The notes under the pieces are model-generated. The model searched no databases, was not told the DNA's origin, and worked only from the letters and a program-made list of their open reading frames with translations. The translations under genes and the position numbers were made by a program. Source: JAFAHD01 sp035654355 (GTDB lineage Bacteria; Vulcanimicrobiota; Vulcanimicrobiia; Eremiobacterales; Eremiobacteraceae). From it: DNA of 64,000 bases. The first letter of the stretch is position 1. Each line of letters opens with the position of its first letter. Shown piece after piece: positions 43,289 to 52,038 of this stretch. The stretch lies in the NCBI GenBank assembly GCA_035654355.1, contig DASRXC010000092.1, positions 9,160 through 73,159 of the forward strand, read 5' to 3'.

Positions 43289-44175
43289 ATCAGCTTCGAC
43301 TCGGTAAGGAAGGTGCGTGCGACGTCGGACGGTTCTTGGCGAGCGCCATCGACCTGGTAGTTCAGCTTGCGCATGACGGCGTCGGTCAGCAGCGGGGCCA
43401 GTCCATTGAGCGTGGGTGCGATCGACGGGTACATCTGCAGTGCTTGGCGGCGCACGACCGGCGCGACCGCGTACGGCGGAAAGAAATGCTTGTCGTCTTC
43501 CAAGACGATGAGCTTGTTCGCATCGATCTCTCCGTCGGTGCCGAACGCGACGACGACGTCGACCGCGCCGGTCAGCAGCGCCTTGTACTTGAGGCCGATG
43601 TCGACCGGCACGACTTTCGCGAATGCGAAGCCGCCATACGCCTTGGTCAGTCCGGGCAGGCCGTCGGGTCGCGCGAGGAACTCATGCGGGGCCCCGAGCC
43701 GCAGCTTCGGCGCGGCGCGGGCGCAGTCGCTCAGGGTACGCAGCCCATATTGGCTGGAGATCGACTGCGTGGTCGCAAGCGCCTGCGTGTCGTTCATCGG
43801 AGCCGGATCGAGCAGCACGAGCTGGTATCGCGTCGCGTAGCGAGATTTCACCAATTCGTAAACCGCATTGCGGTCGGACATCGGCGGCGACTTGAGCACG
43901 ACGAGCAGCGCGGTGCCCGTGTATTCTGGGTACAAGTCGATGTCGGCGCGCGCGAGCGCAGGCATGACGACCTGCGTGCTCCCAAGATCTAGCCGCCGTG
44001 CGACCGGCAGACCGGCGTGTTCGAGCAACGCCGCATACATCTCGCCCAGGATCAGCTGCTCGGTGAAGTTCTTCGAACCGACCTTGACCGCGTTTCGCTG
44101 CGCGCATGCGGCTGGCGCTAATGCAAGCCCGGCAAGTGCGGTGAGCGCCGCGCGTCTTGTCCACATCGATTTCAC
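43285..44175 (-). CDS. OpuCC/OsmF-type substrate-binding protein
   Basis: A 296-residue periplasmic binding protein of the OpuAC/quaternary-ammonium family. The N-terminus (RRAALTALAGLALAPAACA) could be a signal peptide or weak lipobox. The first lobe starts VKVGSKNFTEQLILGEMYAALLE, and DIDLYPEYTGTA is strongly typical. Substrates of the family are glycine betaine, choline, carnitine and, for EgtU relatives, ergothioneine. GTG 44175 overlaps the stop of the upstream permease; ATG 44166 is an alternative start. Confidence 0.88.
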   Translation of the reverse strand: MKSMWTRRAALTALAGLALAPAACAQRNAVKVGSKNFTEQLILGEMYAALLEHAGLPVARRLDLGSTQVVMPALARADIDLYPEYTGTALLVVLKSPPMSDRNAVYELVKSRYATRYQLVLLDPAPMNDTQALATTQSISSQYGLRTLSDCARAAPKLRLGAPHEFLARPDGLPGLTKAYGGFAFAKVVPVDIGLKYKALLTGAVDVVVAFGTDGEIDANKLIVLEDDKHFFPPYAVAPVVRRQALQMYPSIAPTLNGLAPLLTDAVMRKLNYQVDGARQEPSDVARTFLTESKLI

Positions 44176-44831
44176 GCCGGTTGTGCTGCGGCTGACAAGG
44201 TTGGCGGCGCCGCTAATCGCTGGATAATGCTCAGCACTGCTTCAGCTATGAGCGCAAGCAGCGCGACGCACACAGCGCCGGCGAGGAGTTCGCCGGTGTC
44301 CTCCGTCTGCAGGCCGCCGATGATCAGGTCGCCGAGCCCGCCGCCGCCGATAAACGCGGCCAACGTCGCAGATGCGATAACCTCAACCGCTGCGATGCGC
44401 ACGCCGGTGATAATGACCGGAGCCGCAAGCGGCGTCTGCACTCGGCGCAACACCTGGCCGGGGAGCATGCCCATGCCGACCGCGGCTTCGACGGCGGCGG
44501 GATCGACGGTGCGGTAGCCGACGTCAGTGTTGATCAACACGGGGGGAATCGCCAGCAGGGTCAAGGCGACCAGCGCCGCGCGCGGTCCGATGCCGAGTAC
44601 GGGCAGCATCAGCGCGAGCACCGCGAGACTAGGCACCGAACGCAATGCATTCATGACGCCGATAACGCCGGCGCCGCGCGGATTGCGCGCCGTCCAGATG
44701 CCGAGCGGAATGCTCACCGCGCACGCAACGGCGAGTGCGACGGCCGACAGCCACACGTGCACGCTCGTCGCTTGTAGGAGCGTGTGCGCATTGGCGGATA
44801 CGTATGCCGAGAACGCTCGCGCCGGATTCAT
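44172..44831 (-). CDS. OpuC/ProW-type ABC importer permease
   Basis: A 219-residue permease and first subunit of the importer, with about six hydrophobic segments and an EAA loop (DPAAVEAAVGMGMLPGQVLRRVQTPLAAP). With the second permease at 41669-42301 it makes a heterodimeric channel. Its ATG overlaps the phosphoribosyltransferase stop by four bases, so the whole run 45505-41669 is translationally coupled. Confidence 0.85.
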   Translation of the reverse strand: MNPARAFSAYVSANAHTLLQATSVHVWLSAVALAVACAVSIPLGIWTARNPRGAGVIGVMNALRSVPSLAVLALMLPVLGIGPRAALVALTLLAIPPVLINTDVGYRTVDPAAVEAAVGMGMLPGQVLRRVQTPLAAPVIITGVRIAAVEVIASATLAAFIGGGGLGDLIIGGLQTEDTGELLAGAVCVALLALIAEAVLSIIQRLAAPPTLSAAAQPA

Positions 44832-45505
44832 GACGCCCCTCGTTCACCCGCCAGCGCGGCGCGCACCTCTTCGTCCGACACCTCAGAGAAATCAGCATAG
44901 TGGCGCCCGACGGCGAAGTGCCATTCCGCAGACGGAACCAGGACGATCAGCCTGTCGGTCTTTGCGCGCAGCCGTTCGAGGAAATCAGCAGGCGCCACGG
45001 GCACCGCGCAGACGACGCGCTGCGCGCCACGCGCTCGTGCGGCCTCGATCGCGCACAGCATCGTCGCGCTCGTCGCGATGCCGTCATCGACGATGATGAC
45101 GGTTCGTTCGTGCAGGTCGACCGGCGCGCGATCGCCGCGCAGCTCGTGCTCCAGACGGCGCGCTCGCTCCTGGGCCTGCAATATCAATGCGTCGAGCGAC
45201 GGCAGGTCGACATCGCGGGCGTGTTCGGTGAGCACGAGTTCGCCCGTCGACGAAACCGCGCCCATCGCAAGCTCTTGTTGCGCTGGGTGGCCGACTTTGC
45301 GCACGACGCAAACGTCGAGCGGGGCGCCGAGCGCGTGCGCGACCGGCTGGGCGACCAAGACGCCGCCGCGAGCAATGCCGACGACGACCGGTGCGCTCTC
45401 GTCACGGACCTTGTCCGCGAGCAGCGCGCCCGCGGTGCGCCGATCAGGAAATGTTGCCCTGATGTGGAGACGCCGGGAAGGTGCGCACGCCGAACTGGCT
45501 CGCAC
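44828..45505 (-). CDS. Phosphoribosyltransferase domain protein
   Basis: A 225-residue type I phosphoribosyltransferase. FPDRRTAGALLADKV, GIARGGVLVAQPVAHALGAPLDV and the PRPP-binding VIIVDDGIATSATM are clear. Proteins of this group are often predicted without known substrate. The only start near the domain is GTG 45505, which lies 62 bp inside the PilZ gene upstream in another frame; no shorter start exists before the domain. It overlaps the permease gene by four bases. Confidence 0.83.
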   Translation of the reverse strand: MRASSACAPSRRLHIRATFPDRRTAGALLADKVRDESAPVVVGIARGGVLVAQPVAHALGAPLDVCVVRKVGHPAQQELAMGAVSSTGELVLTEHARDVDLPSLDALILQAQERARRLEHELRGDRAPVDLHERTVIIVDDGIATSATMLCAIEAARARGAQRVVCAVPVAPADFLERLRAKTDRLIVLVPSAEWHFAVGRHYADFSEVSDEEVRAALAGERGAS

Positions 45506-45878
45506 TCACGCGTTCGTTCACGAAATTGGTCAAGCGGAATCGGTCGTCGTCGCTGATCCAGACAAAGCGCATGCCGTAGCGCGCGTGAAAACCGCGCTCG
45601 CCGCCCTTTGCATACACGATCTTGGCTTGGATGTCATAGCGCTGATTTAATCCGAAATACATCGAGAGCAGGATCTGATCGCCGACGCGCAATCGCTGAT
45701 GAGTGCGCACGCAGGCGCCGCCGGCGGAAACGTCTTGCAGAATAGCGGGCTGTTCGGACCCGGTCGGCGTCACCAGCCGCACCGGTTCGCTCATCGCCAA
45801 ACGCGTAGAAAGCCGTGGTTTAAGGCCTGAGCCAGACCCAGCAGGCCGTCGTTTGAAGAGGAATCCGAATATGGACAT
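45444..45878 (-). CDS. PilZ domain protein
   Basis: A 144-residue protein. After a short basic N-terminus the PilZ signature is seen in KPRLSTRLAMSEPVRLV and DVSAGGACVRTH, followed by LLSMYFGL and GMRFVWISDDDRFRLTNFV. Such domains bind cyclic di-GMP, though the first-arginine motif here is not the full RxxxR, so binding is likely but unproven. An EAL/GGDEF protein is encoded just upstream on the same strand. ATG 45878 is preferred to the longer frame, because it fits the promoter at 45925-45954. Confidence 0.75.
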   Translation of the reverse strand: MSIFGFLFKRRPAGSGSGLKPRLSTRLAMSEPVRLVTPTGSEQPAILQDVSAGGACVRTHQRLRVGDQILLSMYFGLNQRYDIQAKIVYAKGGERGFHARYGMRFVWISDDDRFRLTNFVNERVSASQFGVRTFPASPHQGNIS

Positions 45879-45924
45879 AGGCCGGAGCGTGCGTCCCCCC
45901 GTCCCCGAGGTCCCCCAAGGCACA

Positions 45925-45954
45925 ATGATACGGGTAGGTTTGCGAGACTGTCAA
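45925..45954 (-). promoter_or_regulatory. Sigma70-type promoter of the PilZ-PRT-ABC operon
   Basis: Reading the minus strand, -35 TTGACA (45954-45949), an 18-bp spacer and -10 TATCAT (45930-45925). Transcription should begin near 45918, giving a leader of about 40 nt that starts in a G-rich segment. It would drive the gene run from 45878 downward. Confidence 0.72.
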
Positions 45955-45972
45955 GCGACGAAGGGCCCGCTG

Positions 45973-48015
45973 TTAGGCGAGCTGTTGTGGAAAACTCAGC
46001 ACTTTACCTAACACGAGCTGCCCATCGAGCACAAACGCATTGCCTCCGGCTGCGCGCGCGACGCGTTTGTATCGAGCCGTACGTCCTGCAAGACTGGCGA
46101 GATTCGGCAGCGGCGGCGATGTCGCGCTAATGCCGACCAATGAGAGCCCAACGCTCGGCGCTGCGACATTGCCATGTTCGACCGATGCGATGTTGTCGCG
46201 TGCCACGTGCAGCGGGGCGGTCCGCCGGCTGAACGATTCTATGATGCGCCGGCCGAGGCGCTCGACGTTGTCCGGGCCGCAGAGCGCAAGGAAGTTCACG
46301 CCGCCAAGGTGGCCGACGGTCGCATTGCGGTCGTTCGATTCGGCGACCACTGTATTCAACGTCTCGGCGAGCAACGCGATCACCTCATCGCCGCGTTCGA
46401 TGCCGTATCGCTCGTTGTACGCGCGGAAATTGAGCAAGTCGATGTGCAGCACCGCGAACGGCGTGTTGCTCTCGCAGCGATGGTCGATCTCACGCTGGAT
46501 CGGGATGCGGCCGGGCAGGCCAGTGAGCGGATTCGTGTTGCGCGCCATCGTCACGTGGAATTCGGTCATCGTGTGCAGCAGATCGCGCACCGATACAACC
46601 CCTGAGTAGACCTGGTCTTCGAGCACGACGATCTCATCGTACATCTCGGAGTTGCGCCGGTGCGTGACTTTGCGCGCGACATCCTCAATCGAATCTTTTG
46701 CGTCGACGGAGAGGTAGGAGTCGTCCATGACCAGACGCGCAGCGCGCTTCGCATACAGCGAGAACCCGAACTGATGCGACAAGCGCTCGTACAGCTTCGT
46801 GCGGCTTACCAACCCCACTGGCGAACCGAATTCGACGAGCACGACGCTGTCGAGGTCGCTGTTGCGCTCGAAGATCTCCAGCAGCTCGCTCGTGTACGCG
46901 GTGGGCATGAGCGCAGGTGCCCGGCGCGTGATCGTGCTGACCGCCATGCCCTTGGGAATTGGAACGGCACGCATCGTTGAGGAGCGCTCACGGATGAACG
47001 CGGCGATCTCGGGTTTGGGTTCGATGAATCCGCTCGAAGGCCGTCCGAGCAAGAAGCCTTGACCGAGATCGATGCCGATCTCGATCAACGTGGACAGCTC
47101 GTCGACGGTTTCGATGCCTTCGGCGAGCACCTTCGCGTCGATGCGTTTGGCGAAAATGACGATTGCGGAGACGAGCGCGTTCTTCACGCGGTCATGATCG
47201 ATGCCGCGCACGAGCGCCATATCGAGCTTGATGAAGTGCGGGCGTACCTCCGTGACTGCGCGTAGGCTGTTGTGACCGGCGCCGGCGTCGTCGATCGCGA
47301 CCTTGAACCCTTGACGATAGTAGTTGAACAGCGCGCTCTTGAGCAGGTCGAAGTCGGCGATAGCTTGCTTTTCGGTGATCTCAAGAACCACGCGCTCTTG
47401 CGCGAGCCGGCTCTGCTCCATTACCTCGCGCGACAAGCCCGCGTTTTGTTCTTCCAGCACGCGCGGGCTCAAATTCAAGAACAGGTAGCAGCCGCTCGGG
47501 ATGCCGGCGGCCGCTGTGATTGACCGGGAACGGCAGACGCGTTCGAGCCGGTGCGTCGCCCCGACCGCCGACGCTGCGTTGAACAACGCGTCCGCGCTTT
47601 CCAAGCGCGTTCCTATGGGTCCGCGTGAGAGCGCCTCGTAGCCGAAGACTGAGCCGTCGACGAGACTGACGATCGGCTGAAAGACCGAGCGGATGCGATT
47701 CTCGTTGAGGACTTGCTCGAGATCGTCGTCGCGCTCATACGTGGGCGGCGGCGCTGCGAAAATGGTCGGTGCTGGGATCGGTGCCTCGTCGGCGGCCGGC
47801 GCGGGCGCGACGCGTTCGGGCGCTGCAGCGATCGGGGGCGGCGCGATGGATGCCGGCGTGCGGCTCTCATCCTTCGCGATTTCGTCCTTCGGCGTCAGCG
47901 GGTCGTTTTCGTCAGTTCGCGTTTCGGTCGGCTGCGGCAACGGCGAGTTTTCGCCGGTCACAAAACCGAACAGCTTGCGAAAAGGTCGTCGTAGGCGATC
48001 CGAGGCGTCGTCCAA
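45973..48015 (-). CDS. EAL-CBS-GGDEF cyclic di-GMP protein
   Basis: A 680-residue cytoplasmic protein. An unstructured Pro/Ala/Glu-rich region fills residues 20-95. The EAL domain (about 100-345) has YEALSRGP at 126-133, NLSP, LEITE, IDDAGAG and AEGIET, so phosphodiesterase activity is plausible. A CBS pair lies at about 360-490. The C-terminal GGDEF domain has RGDEV (541-545) in place of GGDEF and may be altered in activity. The start is TTG 48015, supported by AAAGGG 8 nt upstream. It is divergent from the formate dehydrogenase operon. Confidence 0.87.
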   Translation of the reverse strand: MDDASDRLRRPFRKLFGFVTGENSPLPQPTETRTDENDPLTPKDEIAKDESRTPASIAPPPIAAAPERVAPAPAADEAPIPAPTIFAAPPPTYERDDDLEQVLNENRIRSVFQPIVSLVDGSVFGYEALSRGPIGTRLESADALFNAASAVGATHRLERVCRSRSITAAAGIPSGCYLFLNLSPRVLEEQNAGLSREVMEQSRLAQERVVLEITEKQAIADFDLLKSALFNYYRQGFKVAIDDAGAGHNSLRAVTEVRPHFIKLDMALVRGIDHDRVKNALVSAIVIFAKRIDAKVLAEGIETVDELSTLIEIGIDLGQGFLLGRPSSGFIEPKPEIAAFIRERSSTMRAVPIPKGMAVSTITRRAPALMPTAYTSELLEIFERNSDLDSVVLVEFGSPVGLVSRTKLYERLSHQFGFSLYAKRAARLVMDDSYLSVDAKDSIEDVARKVTHRRNSEMYDEIVVLEDQVYSGVVSVRDLLHTMTEFHVTMARNTNPLTGLPGRIPIQREIDHRCESNTPFAVLHIDLLNFRAYNERYGIERGDEVIALLAETLNTVVAESNDRNATVGHLGGVNFLALCGPDNVERLGRRIIESFSRRTAPLHVARDNIASVEHGNVAAPSVGLSLVGISATSPPLPNLASLAGRTARYKRVARAAGGNAFVLDGQLVLGKVLSFPQQLA

Positions 48016-48187
48016 ACGGGTTGCCCTTTGATAGCGCTAGTGTTCGATTGAAACGGGGCTACTAACAGCATCGGAACCCCGCAGCGGGTCAATTAGCTAG
48101 ACCATGGCAGTGTCCCGCCCGTTACACATAAGTGTGCTGGCCCCAAGCACCGGAGGGAGGCACCCCTCGCGCACGAATCGGCGCCCT

Positions 48188-51100
48188 ATGCTTGAGCCCA
48201 AACGGCCTTTCTCGCGTGAAAGCGTCGAAAAGAAGCCCCGAATCAGGGGTGCCACGGTCAAGCACTCGATTTGCCCATATTGCGCCGTCGGCTGCGCGCA
48301 GCTCGCATATGTGAAAGATGGCGTCCTACTCGACGTCGAGGGTGATCCCGAAAGCCCCATCAATCGCGGCACGCTGTGCCCGAAGGGCGCGGCCACCTAT
48401 CAGTTCGCGGTCAATCCGTTGCGCATCACGCAGGTGATGTATCGTGCGCCATACTCGGAGCGCTGGGAGATCAAGTCGCTCGACTGGGCGATGGAGCAGG
48501 TCGCGCAGCGGATCAAGCAGACCCGCGACGAGACGTTCGTCGAGAAGCTACCTGACGGTACGACCGTCAACGCTTGCTATGCGATCGAGTCGCTCGGCGG
48601 CGCAACGCTCGATAACGAAGCGAATTACATGATCAAAAAGCTGCTGTGCGGCGGCTTGGGGATCATACCGATCGAAAACCAAGCGAGGATATGACATAGC
48701 AGCACGGTGCCCGGTCTGGGCACCTCCTTCGGCCGGGGCGGCGCGACGACGTTCCCGCAAGACCTCGTCAATTCCGACGCGATCCTCATCATGGGCTCGA
48801 ACATGGCCGAAGCGCATCCGATCGCATATGCGCGCGTCGTCGAAGCCAGAGAGCGCGGTGCGACGGTCATGCACATCGATCCGCATTTCTCGCGCACGTC
48901 GGCGCTCGCCGACATCTATCTGCCGATCCGTGCCGGTACGGACATCGCGTTCTTGGGCGGCATCGTGCGCTGGCTGTTGGTCAACGACCGCTATTTCCAC
49001 GACTACGTCAACTACTACACGAACGCGCTGACCGTCATCGACGACAGGTTCAAGGACACCGAGGAACTCGATGGCGTGTTCTCTGGTTTTGATGCGCACA
49101 CGCGGACCTACGACAGGGTGTCGTGGCAATACAAGCGCGACAAGAAGGGCAACGTCGTCACCGACCCCGGACTCCAGAATCCGCATACCGTCCTTAACAT
49201 CATGAAGGCCCACTTCGAGCGCTACACGCCCGAAGAGGTCGAGCGGATCACCGGCGTTCCAGTCGCTGATTTTTTGCGCGTATGCGAAGTGCTGGCGAAG
49301 AACTCAGGTCGCGAACGCACGTCCGCGTTCTGTTATGCCGTCGGCTGGACGCAACACAGCCACGGCGTGCAGAACATTCGTACGGCGGCGATCGTGCAGA
49401 TGCTGCTCGGCAATATGGGTCGTCCGGGCGGCGGCATCATGGCGTTGCGTGGTCACGCGTCGATTCAAGGCTCGACCGATGTGCCGACGCTCTTCGATTT
49501 GCTCTCGGGGTATATGCCCCAGCCGAGCGCGCTTTTGGATCACGGCTCGCTGGACAAGTACATCAAAGCTTCGTGGCGGCCGACGGGCTGGTGGGCGAAC
49601 TTCCCCAAATACATCGTGTCGTTCCTCAAGGCGTGGTACGGCGATGCGGCCACGAAGGAAAACGACTACCGCTATGACTGGGTGGCCAAGGCCCACGGCG
49701 ACCACTCGCATCTCGCGTCGACCTTCGCGATGGTCGAGGGCAAGATCAAGGGCATGATTCTGCTTGGCCAAAACCCGGCGTCGGGATCCGCGCACGGACG
49801 TTTGCAGCGCCAAGCGCTCGCGAATCTCGATTGGCTCGTCGTGCGCGATCTATACGAAGTCGAATCCGCGTCGTTCTGGTATGCCGCGCCTGACGGCCAA
49901 GACCCGCTCCAGATCAAAACTGAGATCTTCTTCTTGCCGGCCGCCTCGCATTTGGAGAAAGAGGGATCGTTCACGAATACGCAGCGCCTCGTCCAGTATC
50001 GCGAGAAGGCGATCGATCCGCCGGGCGATGCGCGCAGCGACGAGTGGTTCATCGATAAGCTCGCCAAGCGGTTTAAGGCGATGTACGCGGAGAGCACGCT
50101 GGCGCGCGACGAGCCGATCAAAGCGCTCACCTGGAACTACGATCGCGAAGAACCCGAGCCAGGCTCACGCATTCTGGACGAACCCGACATCGACAAGGTC
50201 GTGTGCGAGATCAACGGACGCGAGGTCGCGACCGGCAAGCTCCTGAGCGGCTTTGCTGACCTCAAGGACGACGGCTCGACCGCCTGCGGCTCGTGGATCT
50301 ATAGCGGCATCCAACCGCAGCCCGATCTTAACCGCGCCGCATCGCGAGATAACCGCGGCCGGGTGTTCCCGAATTGGGGATGGTCGTGGCCCGCGAACAG
50401 ACGCATCCTTTATAATAGGGCGTCAGCCGATCCGTCCGGGCGACCGTGGTCCGACCGCAAGAAATACGTCTGGTGGGATGAGGACCAAAAGAAATGGGTC
50501 GGCGACGATGTTCCCGACTTCCCCGTCGCCAAAGATCCTGAGACTCCGGCCCAAGAAGGAGCCGGCGGCATGGATGCGCTCTCCGGAAGCGATCCGTTCA
50601 TCATGATGCCCGATGGCCGTGCGCACCTGTTCGTGACCGCGCTTAAAGACGGACCGCTGCCCACCCACTACGAGCCGTACGAGTCGCCAGTCGTCAACGC
50701 GCTCTATGGACATCAGACGAATCCGACGGCCAAAACGTTTGCGAGGACGGGCGACAACCCGGTCGCAGCGCCGGGCGACCCCGATTTCCCAATCGTGATG
50801 ACCACGTACCGCGTCACCGAACATCACGTCAGCGGTGCGATGACGCGCTGGCTGCCGTGGCTGGCTGAACTGATGCCCGCTGCGTTCGTCGAACTCAGCC
50901 CCGAATTGGCTGCCAAGAAAGGCATTGAGAATGGCGGGTGGGTAACCGTCACGACGCTGCGTGGCACCTTTGAAGGCAGAGCGCTTGTCACTGCGCGCAT
51001 GACGCCGCTCGAGATCCAAGGTAAGACGGTCGATCAGATCGGCGTGCCCATGCACTGGAGCTATATGGGCGTTACCAAGGGCGATACACCGAACGATCTG

Positions 51101-51217
51101 ACACATCTCGTGCTCGAACCGAACGTATCGATCTACGAGGTCAAGGCGCTGACCTGCGACGTGCGTCCGGGCCGGCGCACGCTGTCGACGACCGGACCCG
51201 ATCCGGATAAGACATGA
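48188..51217 (+). CDS. Selenocysteine-containing formate dehydrogenase, catalytic subunit
   Basis: A molybdo/tungsto-bis-MGD enzyme of 1009 residues that oxidises formate to CO2. An in-frame TGA at 48692-48694 encodes selenocysteine 169 in the context ENQARI-U-HSSTVPGLG, the position of the Sec in FdnG and FdhF. A SECIS stem-loop follows at the expected distance. The N-terminal [4Fe-4S] ligands are Cys29, Cys32, Cys36 and Cys64 (SICPYCAVGC, GTLCPKG). Molybdopterin-domain segments continue to the C-terminus (THLVLEPNVSIYEVKALTCDV). There is no Tat signal. ATG 48188 is my choice; the frame is open from 48104. The next gene overlaps its stop. Confidence 0.93.
48706..48724 (+). promoter_or_regulatory. 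Bacterial SECIS element
   Basis: GGTGCCC (48706-48712), loop GGTCT (48713-48717) and GGGCACC (48718-48724) form a perfect 7-bp hairpin beginning 11 nt after the TGA. Spacing and loop sequence equal those of the E. coli fdhF SECIS, whose loop contains GGUCU and is read by SelB. Confidence 0.92.
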
Positions 51218-52038
51218 GCGACCTCGATCTCTTCGAGGCGTTCGAGCGCGTCGAGCCGCCTCCCGAACAGCGGCCCGTCGGTTTCTTCACCGATTCCTCG
51301 GTGTGCATAGGGTGCAAGGCGTGCGAGGTCGCGTGCAAGCAGTGGAACGAGCTGCCGTCCGACGGCCAATCGTTCACTGGGATGTCGTACGACAACACCG
51401 TTGAGCTGAACGCGACAACCTGGCGCCACGTGCAATTCATCGAACAGCATGACAGCAACGGCAAGCTGCGCTGGCTTTTCAACAGCGATGTCTGCAAGCA
51501 TTGCGTCGATGCGCCTTGCGAGAACGCGTGCCCGACAGGCTCGCTCATCCGCACCGAATTCGACACGGTCTACGTCCAGCAAGATATCTGCAACGGTTGC
51601 GGCTATTGCGTCGTCGCGTGCCCGTTCGGCGTCGTCGAAGTAGCACACTCGGATGCGAATAACGACGGCGGCGCGCATAAATGCACGCTCTGCTACGATC
51701 GTCTGAAGGACGGCCTCGAACCGGCCTGTGCGAAGGCATGCCCGACCGATTCGATCATTTTCGGGGACGTCGAGCAGCTGCGCGAATACGCGCAGCGCCG
51801 AGTGGAAGTGCTGCAAGCGCGGGGAGAGTCGAGCGCGCAGCTGTATGGAATGCCCGCCGATGACCACGCGCTGGGCGGACTGAATTCGTTCTTCTTGCTG
51901 ATGGACGAGCCCGAGAAATACAACATGCCGCGCTATCCGCGCTCGCCCAAGCGCGCACTGCCAAAAATGTATCTCTGGGGTCTTGGGACCGCGATAGTCG
52001 TCGCGGCTGCTATGGCGCTGGTGTTCGATGCAGACTGA
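51214..52038 (+). CDS. Formate dehydrogenase iron-sulfur subunit
   Basis: A 274-residue electron-transfer subunit with sixteen cysteines in four motifs for [4Fe-4S] clusters: CIGCKACEVACKQWN, CKHCVDAPCENACPTG, CNGCGYCVVACPFG and CTLCYDRL followed by CAKACPT. A C-terminal transmembrane helix (YLWGLGTAIVVAAAMALVF) anchors it, as in FdnH. Its ATG overlaps the catalytic subunit stop (ATGA) and its end overlaps the next gene by 11 bp. Confidence 0.93.
   Translation: MSDLDLFEAFERVEPPPEQRPVGFFTDSSVCIGCKACEVACKQWNELPSDGQSFTGMSYDNTVELNATTWRHVQFIEQHDSNGKLRWLFNSDVCKHCVDAPCENACPTGSLIRTEFDTVYVQQDICNGCGYCVVACPFGVVEVAHSDANNDGGAHKCTLCYDRLKDGLEPACAKACPTDSIIFGDVEQLREYAQRRVEVLQARGESSAQLYGMPADDHALGGLNSFFLLMDEPEKYNMPRYPRSPKRALPKMYLWGLGTAIVVAAAMALVFDAD

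Noticed and set aside
48104..51217. Two separate genes, one ending at 48694 and one starting at GTG/ATG near 48707
   Set aside because: The sequence across the TGA aligns with the Sec site of formate dehydrogenases and is followed by a SECIS hairpin; the second frame alone would lack the Fe-S domain.
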